A stretch of DNA of 64,000 bases from the NCBI GenBank assembly GCA_016714085.1, contig JADJNW010000022.1, forward strand, positions 15,595 through 79,594, read 5' to 3'. Below, piece by piece: positions 8,611 through 20,464 of this stretch (position 1 is its first letter; each line of letters starts with the position of its first letter). Position numbers and translations under genes: made by a program. The notes below the pieces were generated by a model. That model did not search any database. It was not told the DNA's origin and saw only the letters and a program-made list of their open reading frames with translations. The DNA comes from Saprospiraceae bacterium (GTDB lineage Bacteria; Bacteroidota; Bacteroidia; Chitinophagales; Saprospiraceae).

Positions 8611-9471
8611 TTAATTTAGTTTTAAATAAACGCCAAACGACACCGCCGGTGCTGCTAATACGTTTCTACCGCTCATAGCACCTGCCACTTGCGCGTTGAT
8701 GCCGATTTGGTTTTTGAATTCATACGCCAGGAATGCCTGTGGGGATAGAAATTCTACATTATTGGAAAACAGTCCATTGCCGCTGCCCGTTGGGTTGCCA
8801 TTATTTAATGATTGTGTTCCCGCGAATTTCACGCCCGCAATCAATTGATTATCAAGGAATTTATGCCCAAATTCCAATTCAAAACGCAATTCATCGGAAA
8901 AGTTTTCGGAGCGATTGTTGAAACCCAAATAGCCCGTAGCGTACCATTTATCAGCGCCATAGCCTGCTTCGAGACGCAATTGCTGATTGAATTCGCCATC
9001 GCCCGTGAAAAGCAAATTCTCATTTTCGGAATCGCCCGTTGGCAAACCCAGGAATAGCGCGGTTGTTACCGACCAGCGATTCTTCGCCCACAAACCATAT
9101 CGCAATCCCAAATCAATATCACCGATGGAATTATTTTCTAATCCCGGCTGTAAAATCTCACCTGTGAGCGCCCCTACCCCTTCATTCACCGTATTTCGCA
9201 CAAAAAATGGCACATAACCAATGACCGTCAATTTATTCGTAATGCCGTATTCACCATAAAAAGAAGTAACATAATTGCTAAGGCGTGTACCAGCACCATT
9301 GATATTGTAAATATTGGCGTCCATGCCGTAGTATTCGCGGGCACGGATGAAGCTGAAATCCAATTTGAAAAATCCGCCACCTTGAGGCTGCGGCCAGCCG
9401 CCTGCAAAAACAGCGATTTGATATGTAAAAATGAATATAATAATAAAAACGGGTTTTATAATATTTTTCAT
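8611..9471 (-). CDS. outer-membrane beta-barrel protein (phenol MetA/transporter-like)
   Basis: 286 residues with a signal peptide (hydrophobic core VFIIIFIFTYQIAVFAG). It then shows alternating beta strands typical of small outer-membrane barrels: KLTVIGYVPFFV, IGDIDLGLRYGLWAKNRWSVTTALFLGLPTGDSE, FELEFGHKFLDNQLIAGVKF and a terminal strand FGVYLKLN. The PTGDSEN segment and the overall pattern resemble the PF13557 (phenol MetA) barrel family, whose members are uncharacterised. The next upstream gene (a lipoprotein with BIG2 and DM13 domains) ends 21 bases before it, so the two are likely co-expressed. Confidence 0.7.
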   Translation of the reverse strand: MKNIIKPVFIIIFIFTYQIAVFAGGWPQPQGGGFFKLDFSFIRAREYYGMDANIYNINGAGTRLSNYVTSFYGEYGITNKLTVIGYVPFFVRNTVNEGVGALTGEILQPGLENNSIGDIDLGLRYGLWAKNRWSVTTALFLGLPTGDSENENLLFTGDGEFNQQLRLEAGYGADKWYATGYLGFNNRSENFSDELRFELEFGHKFLDNQLIAGVKFAGTQSLNNGNPTGSGNGLFSNNVEFLSPQAFLAYEFKNQIGINAQVAGAMSGRNVLAAPAVSFGVYLKLN

Positions 9472-9492
9472 TATTTTAATATTTAAAGTCTT

Positions 9493-10422
9493 TTAATTCA
9501 ATCTTGCAAAGCCAAAGGACACATTAAAAGGTTCGCAATAAACGACTGCATAATCAAAATCATTTAATCCGACCGAAGTCGGCACATCATAATCCTGCGT
9601 ACCGGAAGTACTTTTTAAGTTGCCAAGTTTTACGCTGTTAGAAGCGGTGAGTACTGCTGGGGCATTTTTTGCCAAATAGACCCGGAGGCCAGGGCCATTG
9701 CTGCTTTTGAAGTTGCTTCCGAAGCTGAGTTTTCCTGCGGTTAGGGTCACTGTTCCGCTTACAGAATAGGACATATTTCCTTGGAAAGTGCCGGTACGTG
9801 AAGTACTTGCGACAGAGGTGACTGTTACTGTGAAAGGTACGCTATTGATGCCATCTACCGTGGCCGTAACTTGGGCAGTACCTTCAGCATTGGCAGTAGC
9901 AAGGCCGGTATTATTGATACTCAGTACAGAATTATTTGAACTCTTCCATGTAATAGTTTTTCCGGGAATAGCGCCGCCACTGGCATTCAATATCGAAGCT
10001 GTAAATTGTATCGTTGCGCCAATAATTACTGCATTTTGAGGAGCTGTAATTTCCACTTTAGCAACCGCATTGGCATTGTTTACGACCGTTACGAGCGTCG
10101 AATCAGCGATTTTTCCAGGCACAAAGGCTACAATCCAGGCTTGTCCTGGCGCTTTGGCGGTAACCACGCCCCCACTTTGCACGTCAGCAATAGCGGGAGA
10201 ATTGCTACGCCATTCTAATAATTCCGAGCGATCTACGTTTTGCTCATCAATGTAATTAGCTTGTAATTGGGTCGTTTGACCTAGCATCATGCTGGCACTT
10301 TTGGGACTTAGGTTCAATTTAGGTTCCAGTACTTCGGGTATAATTTCAGTTTCGATACAAGCTGTCAGGAACAACAGAGCCGAAACGCAGAGATAAGCCA
10401 TCAATCGAATGTGTCTTTTCAT
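9493..10422 (-). CDS. lipoprotein with bacterial Ig-like repeats and a DM13 domain
   Basis: 309 residues. An LTAC lipobox follows the signal sequence at about residue 22. Two BIG2-type Ig-like domains follow (LNLSPKSASMMLGQTTQLQA with WRSNSPAIADV; then TWKSSNNSVLSINNTGLATA). The C-terminal ~105 residues (GTFQGNMSYSVSGTVTLTAG, then NFKSSNGPGLRVYLAKNA and DFDYAVVYCEPFNVSFG) match the DM13 domain, a cytochrome b561-associated domain of proposed electron-transfer role. The protein is probably displayed on the envelope, with the Ig domains as stalk. It lies between the barrel gene and a type IX-secreted protein, all on the minus strand. Confidence 0.85.
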   Translation of the reverse strand: MKRHIRLMAYLCVSALLFLTACIETEIIPEVLEPKLNLSPKSASMMLGQTTQLQANYIDEQNVDRSELLEWRSNSPAIADVQSGGVVTAKAPGQAWIVAFVPGKIADSTLVTVVNNANAVAKVEITAPQNAVIIGATIQFTASILNASGGAIPGKTITWKSSNNSVLSINNTGLATANAEGTAQVTATVDGINSVPFTVTVTSVASTSRTGTFQGNMSYSVSGTVTLTAGKLSFGSNFKSSNGPGLRVYLAKNAPAVLTASNSVKLGNLKSTSGTQDYDVPTSVGLNDFDYAVVYCEPFNVSFGFARLN

Positions 10423-10573
10423 GTGTTAGAAGGATTTTTTGCAAAGAAAAGCGCAAATGCTATTGCCTTCCGTCTTGGTCATGACAGTTATAACTGGTTG
10501 TGTTTTAGAATGAAAGGGATTGTCAGATGGAAGTCGTTTTAGGGATGAATGAATGATTGATTGATTTTTATAT

Positions 10574-13252
10574 TCAACGGACCAATAATACTTGTCCCTT
10601 GCGAGTGGCTTCGCTTCCGTCCACTAATTCTAATGTAGCAATGTAAACGAATACGCCAGCATTAGGTATTTGTTTGCCAATACGCCCGTCCCAGCCTTTG
10701 GATTCGTCGTTTGGTGCAAAGTCATGCGCTTCGTACAGTTGATTGCCCCAGCGGTCAAATACTTGAAAGGAAATAACTCGACTTACCTGGCGCTCATTGG
10801 CATAGACTACAAAGCGGTCGTTAACTCCATCATAATCAGGCGAGAATGCAGTAGGAATAAAGACATCAACATTTCGATCGAGCTTGATTTGCACCGTAGC
10901 CTCGCCGGTACAACCAAAAACATCGGTAACCCGAATGGTGTAGCTGCCTTCGGATAAAGCTTCGGTTTCAGGATTCAAGCAATCGATACAACTCAAGTCA
11001 TTGCTGCTCAGCCAGCGTATATTAGCAATAAAGTTTTCAGAAATATTTAGTAGCGGTTTTAATTCATAGGTCTCGCCTATTTTAATTTTTATTATATTAG
11101 GTAATTCTACCATGCGTTCGTAACGCGGCGGCAACGTGAATGATTGTGCTAATTCGCAACCATTGGCGTCGCGGGTAGTCAGTTCATAGGTTACTCCTGG
11201 TATTAGCTGTTGGAACAAACTTTGATCATGATAATTTTCCCCGTCAATACTATAATAATAAGGCGCTGTGCCACCTTTGGCTACGAATTCAAAACTTGAG
11301 TCCGTTAAGTCTTCACAATCAAATATCACAGGTGAAAGCGGACTTGGTTCGGCAAGCTCAATCGAGAAAGTCCCTTCGCAACCCATTGCATCAGTCACAG
11401 AAAGTGAGTATTCTCCAGCGCTCAAGCCATTTTGCGAAGCTTCATTTGAGGTGCTTTGCGCCCATCGATATTCATAAGGCGGTACTCCGCTTATTGGTTT
11501 CACGGTGATCCTTCCATCGCTTCCTGCGAAACAACTTACATCTTGTACTTCCTGATCAATATTAATGGCAACTACTTCGATTTCACCGTAGCCTTCGGTT
11601 GTACCTTCGCAATTAGCATCACTTACAATTTTTATCTTATAAATACCGTCCTGTGTAGCAGGCAATAAATAAGAAGCATCCCAAATATTTTCAATGATAG
11701 GCTGCGGCACGTCATCGATTGTGTAAAGAATACTCCAGGGAGGAAGGCCTTCCAAAGACACAGGAAGAAAAGTAGTATCGCCTGTACAAATTTTCATAAA
11801 TCCTTGCAACGTAGCACTGGGTGGTTCAATCACAGTGATGGTACAACTATCCATCGCGCTATTACCACAATTATCAGAAACAGTAACAGCATAGGTTCTT
11901 GCAGTCCCGGCTGCAACTTCAAGCGTGGAAGTCAATCCACCATTGCTCCATCGATAGGAATAAGGCGGAATGCCACCATTCACTTCGGGTACAAGCCTGA
12001 CAATTCCATTTCGACAGGCATTAAGATCGGAAAGATTGACGTGCATCGGCGGCGGGTCGGTCAAAATAAGCGTAGCACTGCCGCTGTAACAGGCGCAAGG
12101 TATATCCAATTCGATTTTCAGGGTTTCATCTCGCTCTGTAAGTCCATCGTTAATAATTTTCACGGGCAAGCGTACTTTACTGGCGCGAGCAGGGATTGTA
12201 ATTTTTCTTGGAATTGGTTCAAAATCAACACCTTCTATCGCAGTGCTTTCGTTTGAAATTTTAAATTGAACCGTCAAGGGTTTCTCTTGATTTTCTTTTT
12301 CATCGCGTTCAAATACAAAATAAGCATTCTGGCAACCTTCAGTAGCTTTATTAGCATCTTTCGCTTCGGCATTCAATAACACTTTTCCACCGATATTAAA
12401 ACTTTCGGCTTCTAAAAAAACGGCTGAATCGTAAAATCGGTCGGCAACATCGGCTACCACTAATCGAATATGATAGGTCTCGCAAGGGATCAACTGTAAT
12501 GCAGCGGTTAGGATTGTTGTAAAGCCATCATATTCAATATTATTGCGATGTGGCGAGATATAAGGGTCAATACCACATTGTCGGGAATCGCGTTCCAACT
12601 CGTTTCTGATAAAATATTGAGAATTATAAGCGTGATTGACAGAATTAATAGCTACATAATCGTTGGTACCTGGTATCAGTGCTACATTTTTAGCACGCCT
12701 GGAAAATTCGCCCTGAATGCCTGGGCCACTAACAAAAAAACCAAATACGTCGTTATAAACGCTGCCTACAAATTCGCAATATTCTTCAGAAGCAAATACG
12801 TATCGGAAGGTGACAAAAGAGTCCAGCGGTACAAAATCAAACTCAATCCCCACCACATCGAGTACCCTTTCATCAATAAACATTCCAAGATCAGCATCGC
12901 CAACAGCATTGCCCAAAGCACCGCTTTTATCACCTACCTGATTGGGCCCTTCGGCATGTTCTATTGGTCCGGTAGCTATCACGATTCCTCGCTCCATTCC
13001 TATCGTATTCTCCCCATTTTCAAAATAACCGATACCATTAGAATTGCCTATAGAACGAATATTGCTGATATTGTCGCAAGTACCCTTAGCAAAAATATCG
13101 CGCACCAAGGATTCGGTACTATACCCTTTTTGAGTGCGGATTCCAGTCATCGGCGCTTTGGGCTTAGGCAAAGACTCAGGGGTATCCTGGCGGATCGCCA
13201 GCAGACTCAAAAAACACAAAAGCATAATACTGAATAGGTATTGCATAAGCAT
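10574..13252 (-). CDS. type IX-secreted surface protein: choice-of-anchor L, Calx-beta, SprB-like repeats, type B C-terminus
   Basis: 892 residues. A signal peptide (about residues 1-22) is followed by the choice-of-anchor L domain (IGYFENGENTIGMERGIVIA to FASEEYCEFVGSVYNDVFGF, about 40-280). A Calx-beta-like domain comes next (VQFKISNESTAIEGVDFEPI, about 325-400), then three or four SprB-like immunoglobulin repeats (GIPPYSYRWSNGG, GVPPYEYRWAQS, GTAPYYYSIDGE). The C-terminal domain VDVFIPTAFSPDYDGVNDRF to GWDGRIGKQIPNAGVFVYIA is the type B (gliding-motility-associated, CHU_C-like) sorting signal. It should be exported through the outer membrane by the type IX system. Similar proteins are large adhesins or surface scaffolds. 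No enzyme domain is seen. Confidence 0.92.
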   Translation of the reverse strand: MLMQYLFSIMLLCFLSLLAIRQDTPESLPKPKAPMTGIRTQKGYSTESLVRDIFAKGTCDNISNIRSIGNSNGIGYFENGENTIGMERGIVIATGPIEHAEGPNQVGDKSGALGNAVGDADLGMFIDERVLDVVGIEFDFVPLDSFVTFRYVFASEEYCEFVGSVYNDVFGFFVSGPGIQGEFSRRAKNVALIPGTNDYVAINSVNHAYNSQYFIRNELERDSRQCGIDPYISPHRNNIEYDGFTTILTAALQLIPCETYHIRLVVADVADRFYDSAVFLEAESFNIGGKVLLNAEAKDANKATEGCQNAYFVFERDEKENQEKPLTVQFKISNESTAIEGVDFEPIPRKITIPARASKVRLPVKIINDGLTERDETLKIELDIPCACYSGSATLILTDPPPMHVNLSDLNACRNGIVRLVPEVNGGIPPYSYRWSNGGLTSTLEVAAGTARTYAVTVSDNCGNSAMDSCTITVIEPPSATLQGFMKICTGDTTFLPVSLEGLPPWSILYTIDDVPQPIIENIWDASYLLPATQDGIYKIKIVSDANCEGTTEGYGEIEVVAINIDQEVQDVSCFAGSDGRITVKPISGVPPYEYRWAQSTSNEASQNGLSAGEYSLSVTDAMGCEGTFSIELAEPSPLSPVIFDCEDLTDSSFEFVAKGGTAPYYYSIDGENYHDQSLFQQLIPGVTYELTTRDANGCELAQSFTLPPRYERMVELPNIIKIKIGETYELKPLLNISENFIANIRWLSSNDLSCIDCLNPETEALSEGSYTIRVTDVFGCTGEATVQIKLDRNVDVFIPTAFSPDYDGVNDRFVVYANERQVSRVISFQVFDRWGNQLYEAHDFAPNDESKGWDGRIGKQIPNAGVFVYIATLELVDGSEATRKGQVLLVR

Positions 13253-13851
13253 ACTTTGGCTATGATGTATAGCAAGGCAATTGTATGAGTAGATGGTTTA
13301 ACCTTATGCCGATAGAGCAACCCTGACAAATTCTTGATTTGAGAAGAACCTGGGCCGTGAATGGTGAGGGGGGGAAGCCATTCCATAGATGTTCTGATTC
13401 CCAAAAATAACAATTATTTTTTCAATTTTCTATCTTCTGTAGCTACATATTTTTTAATGAAATAAGAAAAATTGTGGTGTCAATAAGTTTGAACCAAACA
13501 TCTGGTAATTTTTTTTCATACGAATTCGTTCAAGCATTTGCAAGTTTTAATTTACGTAGATTGCCTGTTATGAAAGAGTTATGTTTCGTGCAAAACTTTG
13601 ATAACAATAAAAAAACGGATATCTGAAAAGAAAATGTGAGTCAGTGCTTTTCATAACGAAAAATTTATAATAAATTAGCAGGGTTTTTGGTACAATCCAA
13701 CTCCAGGCTATTATTTTGCGGCGTTCATTATAAAATGAACCGCATTGAGAGGCATTCCCCCCGTACCCAATGCATCCATTTGAGTATAGATTGACTAATG
13801 CAATGCAATTCGTCTAGGCATAATTTCAAGAACGAAATAAATTTCCTTTTT
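13253..13851. other. intergenic region between divergent surface-protein genes
   Basis: 599 bases separating two divergently transcribed type IX cargo genes. It is AT-rich with a G7 run near 13370. I find no good TAnnTTTG box, hairpin or gene in it. Both promoters should lie here, so they may be controlled by activators or alternative sigma factors. Confidence 0.5.
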
Positions 13852-16800
13852 ATGAGACTAAAAAGTACGCTACTTCTTTTTATCCTGCTGAGTGTAAGTA
13901 GTGCCATTACCGCCCAAATACGACCGGGGTGGTGTATTCAAGATGCTACTATCAGCGTTTCCGGGGGTCAATCGGAGCTCTATTTTTGCGAAGGGGACGG
14001 CATAGCTGGTCAAGCGCGTTTCAAAGTATCGCCTTTCGCACAACCATTCGCTTATCTGGTGACAGATGAAAATAATATTATCTTGCGGGTCAGTCGCAAT
14101 AATACCATCAATTTTGAAGGTTTGGGCGACGGCAACCTGCGCGTATGGGCATTCGCTTATCTTGGCAATATCCTTGCTGAAGAAGGTCAAGACGCCACCA
14201 ATTCCGTTTTGGCGGATATTTGTTTTGGCCTAACGCAAAATTTTATTCCAGTAGGCAATGTCGTTCCAGATGCAGGCTCGATAGCTACCAGCGATGGGCG
14301 TAGTTCTTTGTTTACTTGCCGCGATGACGGCAACTCGGATGTAATCACTTTTACCAATACCAGCTCTGATCCTTTTTACACCTATGTAATAACGGATGAG
14401 AATAACATCATTCTGGCTTTTGCTGATGATGACAGCTTCGATTTTGAAAATTTAACAGCCGACAAAGTCCGCGTTTGGGGTGTTTCGTATTTAGGCAATA
14501 TCAATGCTCAAATAGGAGATAACCTGACATCTGTTGCTTTTGCCAGCGGATGTTTTGATCTTTCCGACAATTTTGTTGAGATTACAAGAGCGATGCCTGA
14601 TGGAGGGACAGTCGCACTGACAACAGGTGAAACCAACAAAACGATTTGTGCCGAAGACCTCTCCGGGGATATGCTGACTTTCACCAGCCAAAGCACATCT
14701 GATAATCCTTATTCTTTTGTGATAACAGATGAAAATGGAGTTGTTATTGCAGTACTGAATGGCAATACTGCCGATTTCACCTTGTCAGAATCAGGGATTT
14801 GCAGGGTGTATGGCGTATCGTTCACTGGTGAGTTGAAAATTGTGATTGGCGACAACATCAATAATGCCGTGCTTTCTGATGATTGCTACGATGTTTCCGA
14901 CAATTTTGTACAAATCATCAAACGGGAAGTGGATGGTGGCTTGGTTAGTTTGACCGGCGGAGGTACCAGCGCAACAGTGTGCGTAGAAGGCGGGCAATCG
15001 GATATGCTCTCTTTTGCGAATACTTCTTCCGTTTCTGATGCAAACTACGTTTACCTCGTCACCGATCAAAACAATGTCATCCTGGCTATTTCCAATGACC
15101 CATCTTTCAATTTTGGCCCTTTAAGCGGACGCAATCTGCGTGTTTGGGGATTGTCATTTACAGGTACTTTGTTAGCATCTGTGGGCAATAACGCAGCAAC
15201 AGCAGCACTTTCCAGCGAATGTTATGATTTATCCGATAATTTTCTCACGATCACTCGTAAATCGGTTGATGGAGCCTTTGTAAGTCTTGCAAATGGAAAT
15301 ACCAATGCAGCAATTTGTAGTGGTGATAACGCTCCTGATACCTTGCGTTTTGTAAACTCTTCCACTTCGATCGAAAGCTATATTTATCTTATTACAGACC
15401 TCAACGGCAATATTGTTGGAACGATAAGTGGCGATCAATTCGATTTTGCTACCCTATCCCAGGATAGTTTCCAGGTTTATGGCTTGTCGTATAGCGGTAC
15501 ATTTGCAGTTGCTGTGGGCGATAATATTAACTCAGCAATTTTCTCTAGCGAATGCGCGGATTTGTCGGGCAATTTTGTCACAATTGTAACTCGCACTGTA
15601 GAAGGCGGAACAGTAAGCTTGGAAGGCTCGACAGATTCGATTACTTTTTGTAGTGGCGACGGAATTGCTGATGTTGTATCGTTTGCAACGAATAGCGCTT
15701 CCACTGAAAATTATATTTTCTTGATAACCAATGCAAACAATCAATTAGTCAATATTGCGCCTGGTAATTCTTTCGACTTTGAAGATAGCCCAACAGGAGC
15801 ATATCGTATTTGGGGTTTATCTTATGTTGGAAATCTTTTAATTGCCAACGGTCAAAATATTCTGGATACCGATTTATCAGATAATTGCTTCCAACTTTCA
15901 AGCAATTTTGCTACCGTCAATGTTTCTGAAACCGATGGCGGTACGGTAAGTTTGGAAAATGGAGATACAAGCGCGGTTGTATGTCTCAACACGAGCCAAG
16001 CCACAGAATTTTCTTTTACAAATACCTCTACAGCAGGAAATTATGCTTATTTAGTAACAAACGAAGTGAATGTCATCGTAGCGGTAGCAAATGAAAATTC
16101 TTTTGATTTTTCTAATCTTTCAGTAGGCAATTATAGAGTTTGGGGCGTCTCTTTCGCGGGTACGCTGACGGCGCAGATTGGACAAGATGCAGCAACGGCG
16201 GCACTTGCGAGCGATTGTTATCAGCTTTCGGCAAACTTTATTGCGATCAGTTTCCAAGAAGTGGACGGAGGTATGCTAAGCCTCGCAGATGGCAGTGAAA
16301 CAGCTACTGTTTGTATCGGCGATACAAATACAGATGAATTAGAATTCACAACTACTTCTACTACAGCAAATTACGTTTTTCTGATTACAGATGAAAACAA
16401 TACTATTCTGGCAATCAGTGATGAAAACAACTTCGATTTTAGTAGCATTGATGCAGCAATAGTAAGAATATGGGGCTTGGCATTTTCAGGAAATCTGACA
16501 GCTCAAGTGGGCGACAATGCAGCAACGACAACCCTTTCGGATGAATGCTTTGACTTGTCTGATAATTTTATCACTGTCACACGTAAAACAGTAGATGGTG
16601 CAACAGTTAGCCTCGAAAATGGAGATACGTTGTCCGTAAGTTGTGCGGGCATTCCTGAAGTAGCACCGCTTACTTTTGCAAATACATCTGCCGCGGGTAG
16701 TAGCTATGCTTATATCGTGACCGATGAAACGACGAATGTACTGGCAATCGCAGAAGGAAATAGCTTTAGTTTTGATACTTTCCCGCAAGGTACTTATCGG

Positions 16801-19800
16801 GTTTGGGGGGTTTCTTATACGGGCGATCTGACGGTGCAAGTTGGAGATGATGCCATTTTAGTGCCACTTTCCAATGAATGCTTTGATTTATCGGATAATT
16901 ACATCATTGTCGAAAGAAAAGACGTAGATGGCGGTACTGTCAGTCTTGAAAATGGCGATACCACAGCATTTGTGTGCGGTACAGCCGGTACGCCGGGTTT
17001 ACTCGTGTTTGATGCTGAGACTACTGCCACTAATTCAAGTTATCTCTTCGTTATCACTACTTTAGATAATGATATTTTTGCTATATTATTAGGAAACAGC
17101 GTCAATTTTAATGGCGTACGAAATGGTCAATACCGCGTGTGGGGGTTTCTTACACTGGTAATCCTACGGTACGTACAGGGCAAAATCTCTTTGAAATTCC
17201 ACTATCTACAGAATGCTTTGAGGTTTCTGATAATTTCATCTTGCTCAAGAAAAACGCGACTACCGGCGGCACAATTGCTGCGGCTTCGACAGATACTACC
17301 TTTACCTTCTGCCCTGGCAATGGCAAAGCAGATGTCGTTGAACTTTCTACTGATGGCGATTCCAGCGGCGATTATATCTTCATTTTGACGAATGGTAATA
17401 ATGAATTCATTTCGGTAATCGATGGCGAAAGCATTGATTTTGATACCTTGCCCGAAGGAACTTATCGAATAAGGGGCTTGGCATATACTGGAAATCTGAC
17501 TTTACAAACTGGCGCCAGTGTAACAAGCACGGAACTTTCCGATGAATGTTTCGATCTTTCTGATAATTTCATTCAGGTGGTCAATCAACTCCCTGAGGGC
17601 GGCACAGTGGCATTAGCAGAAGATGAAATCCAGCAATTCACTTGCCCGGCAGATGGCAAAGCAGATACCATCGAGTTCTTCAATGAAGGCAATATTGGAG
17701 CGGGTTTTGTGTTCCTGATTACCGACGAAAACAATATTATCGAAGCCATCACCGAAGAAAATATCTACGATTTTGAAAGCGACACGGAAGGCATTAGCCG
17801 CATTTGGGGTCTAGCTTATAGTGGCAATTTGACTGCTCAAATTGGCGACGATGCAGCTACGGCCGCCTTGAGCGATGATTGCTTTGACCTGTCGGATAAT
17901 TTTATTGAGATTATACGCGAATTGCCTGTAGGTGGTGATGTCACGCTCCAAAATGGGGATACGCTCACTTATGTTTGTTTGAATACTGGTGCTTCAAGCG
18001 TTATAAAATTTGACAGTACTGGCACTTCGCGCGGCGATTATATTTATGTAATCACTGACGAAAATAATATCATTCGCAATGGCATTTTTGGCGACGAATT
18101 TGATTTCTCCTTCTTGTCTTTGGGTACGTTCCGCGTATGGGGCTTGGCTTATACAGGTACACTCACCGCTACAATTGGCGACGTAGTGACCGATGTGCCA
18201 ATTTCTGATGATTGTTTTGAATTATCGGATACATATGCAACGGTCGTTATTAGCGATGCTGATGGCGCCACGGTGGCAACCGAAAGCGGCGCTGCTGCAG
18301 TCACCATTTGCGTAGGCGATGGTGAAGCTGATGTGATAGCATTTGATAGCACTTCAACTGCTTTGGGAAGTTACTCTTATCTAATTACGGATAAAAATAA
18401 TCTATTACTCGCTATTGTTGAAGGGGATAGCTTTGATTTTGAAAATATCGATACGGATACCTGCCACGTATGGGGTCTATCCTATTTGGGGACTTTGCAA
18501 GCACAAATTGGAGAAGATGTAACCACCGCGACGCTCGCCGAAGGATGTTTTGATTTGTCAGACAATTTTGTTTTGATCAATCGTGCATTGGTAGATGGCG
18601 GCAAAATTGCCTCTGATCCCGAGTCGGATGTGATTTATACTTGCGTCGGCGACGGTATGGCAGATTTGGTCATATTTTCTAATAGTAGCACGGCCAATGC
18701 AAATTATATTTATGTACTCACGAATGAGAGCAACCTCATTAGAGGAACGATAAATGGCAATCAATTTGATTTTGAAACAGCCGGGGTCGGCGTGACGCGC
18801 ATTTGGGGTGTTTCCTTTACTGGCACTTTTACAGGCGCATTTAATGCCAATATCCTTACTGCCAGCATTGCTACTGGCTGCTTCCAGGTTTCTGAAAACT
18901 TTATTACGGTTTCGCGCGATAGCCCATTCGGTGGCGATATTTCGATTGAAGGCGGCGGAACTAGTGCCTTTTTCTGTCCTTCACCCAGCGAACCAGGTTT
19001 AGTTTTTGAAACCACCAGCAATCGCCGTTTGCAGTATGCTTTTGTAGTGACCGACACCAATAATGTCGTTATTGCTTTCAGCAATCGAGATACTGTTGAT
19101 TTTGCATCCTTGCCTGTTGGCACTTATCGCGTCTGGGGGCTTTCATTTGCAGGTGTATCACAATTAGAAATCGGTGAAAATATTCTCGGTAGTGATCCTT
19201 TGGCAAGTAGTTGTTTTGAGATTTCTTCCAATTTTGTGACCGTTTATCGCTCTACTCTTGTAGATGGCGGCCGCATTGATAATCTGGAAGGTCCAGATAC
19301 ATTATATGTTTGCCCTGGCAATGAATCCGAGGATTTGGTGATTTTAGATACCGACAGCGAAGCAAATGAGGCAGGCTATGTTTATGCTTTGACCAATGCA
19401 AATAATGTGATACTCATTCCAAGCCTAAGCTCGGAAGTGGTTGATTTTAATAATGCTACGCCTGGTGTTTATCGAATTTGGGGTGTTTCCTTCACAGGTG
19501 AGTATAGAGCTACAGCAAGTGATAATATTACCGCCGCTCAGTTATCTGATAGTTGTTATCAAGTATCGGAAAACTTCATTACCATAATAGTTGATACGCC
19601 GAATGGCGGTACGGTAGCAACTACGGATAGCCTTACATTTATTGAACCAGACCTTGATTTGGGAGAACCCGAGTTATTTAGTTTTATGTCGAACGATGCT
19701 TCGATAGTGAAATACCAATATGTAGTAACCAATGTCAACAACGAAATTGTCGCTTTCATCGACAGTATTGATGTTGATTTTGAAGGACTTGCATACTGGG

Positions 19801-20273
19801 GCACACTCAGGGTATGGGGCTTGGCTTACACCGGCACGATCAAGGTGGGCGTTGGTGAAGATTTGGATAGCGGAGATCCTTTGACAAATGATTGCTATGA
19901 TCTCTCGGATAATTTTGTGCTGGTAGCATTCCCTGTGCCAGCTACTGGTGACGATGCGCCCATTTTCCAATACGAAACACCTATTGCGACCGTAGTAGAA
20001 AGCTATTCTCAAATGAAAGTAGAGGTAGCGCCTAATCCTGCTTCGCATCGGATTCGAGTGAACATTAACGCCGAGCGGCCACAGATCGAGCAAAGCAATC
20101 TGCGCATTTACTCATTGACTGGCCAACTCATGTACGAACAAAATCTTTTGATCAAAAAAGGTGATAATCAAGTGGAAGTGCGCATCAGTGATCTGCCGGA
20201 TGGCTTGTATTTGCTGCAATTGCGCAATGGAGACAAGTTACAAACGGTACGATTCCTGAAACAATGGCAGTAA
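13852..20273 (+). CDS. giant repeat protein: 18 x ~115-residue two-cysteine repeats plus type IX sorting domain (frameshifted)
   Basis: About 2140 residues after correcting one missing G in the G run at 17141-17145 (YRVWG then VSYTGNPTV). The start is MRLKSTLL at 13852, with a signal peptide ending AITAQ. The body is 18 head-to-tail repeats whose consensus is a linker VDGGTVSLENGDT, a Cys after ~7 residues, then YxYLITDENNxIxAI, FDFxxLxxGxYRVWGLSYTG, and a second Cys in LSxECFDLSDNFI. Each repeat has two Cys, which suggests one disulfide per repeat; repeat 18 lacks the first. The C-terminal ~90 residues (MKVEVAPNPASHRIRVNIN, then DLPDGLYLLQLRNGDKLQTV) are a type A type IX sorting domain. It is probably a long cell-surface filament or adhesin. 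A strong terminator follows at 20311. Confidence 0.9.
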
Positions 20274-20310
20274 CTTTTAGATAATAAATTTTGAGTTGGT
20301 ATAAACATTT

Positions 20311-20351
20311 GAAAGCGGTGTTGCTTCCGGGCAAATACCGCTTTCTTTTTT
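20311..20351 (+). terminator. Rho-independent terminator of the giant repeat gene
   Basis: GAAAGCGGT (20311-20319) pairs perfectly with ACCGCTTTC (20337-20345), giving a 9-bp stem followed by six Ts. It lies 38 bases past the stop codon. Confidence 0.9.
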
Positions 20352-20435
20352 AGCTTATTATTCTTGTTTTCAAAGGAGTTTTAATCTGGCATAACTTTTA
20401 AGGCACGAAAATGTTTTTCACAATAAAAGGCTTCG

Positions 20436-20443
20436 TACTTTTG
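20436..20443 (+). promoter_or_regulatory. -7 box TACTTTTG upstream of the TPR-like membrane protein
   Basis: Matches TAnnTTTG and lies 21 bases before the ATG at 20465. The expected -33 region is T-rich (TGTTTTT) but has no exact TTG. Confidence 0.55.
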
Positions 20444-20464
20444 CGAAAATTATAAAAGACAACT

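Noticed and set aside
13852..20273. The regular 18-fold repeat as a possible CRISPR or satellite array.
   Set aside because: The period is ~330-350 bases, open in one frame apart from one indel, and conserved at the protein level; it is a coding repeat.
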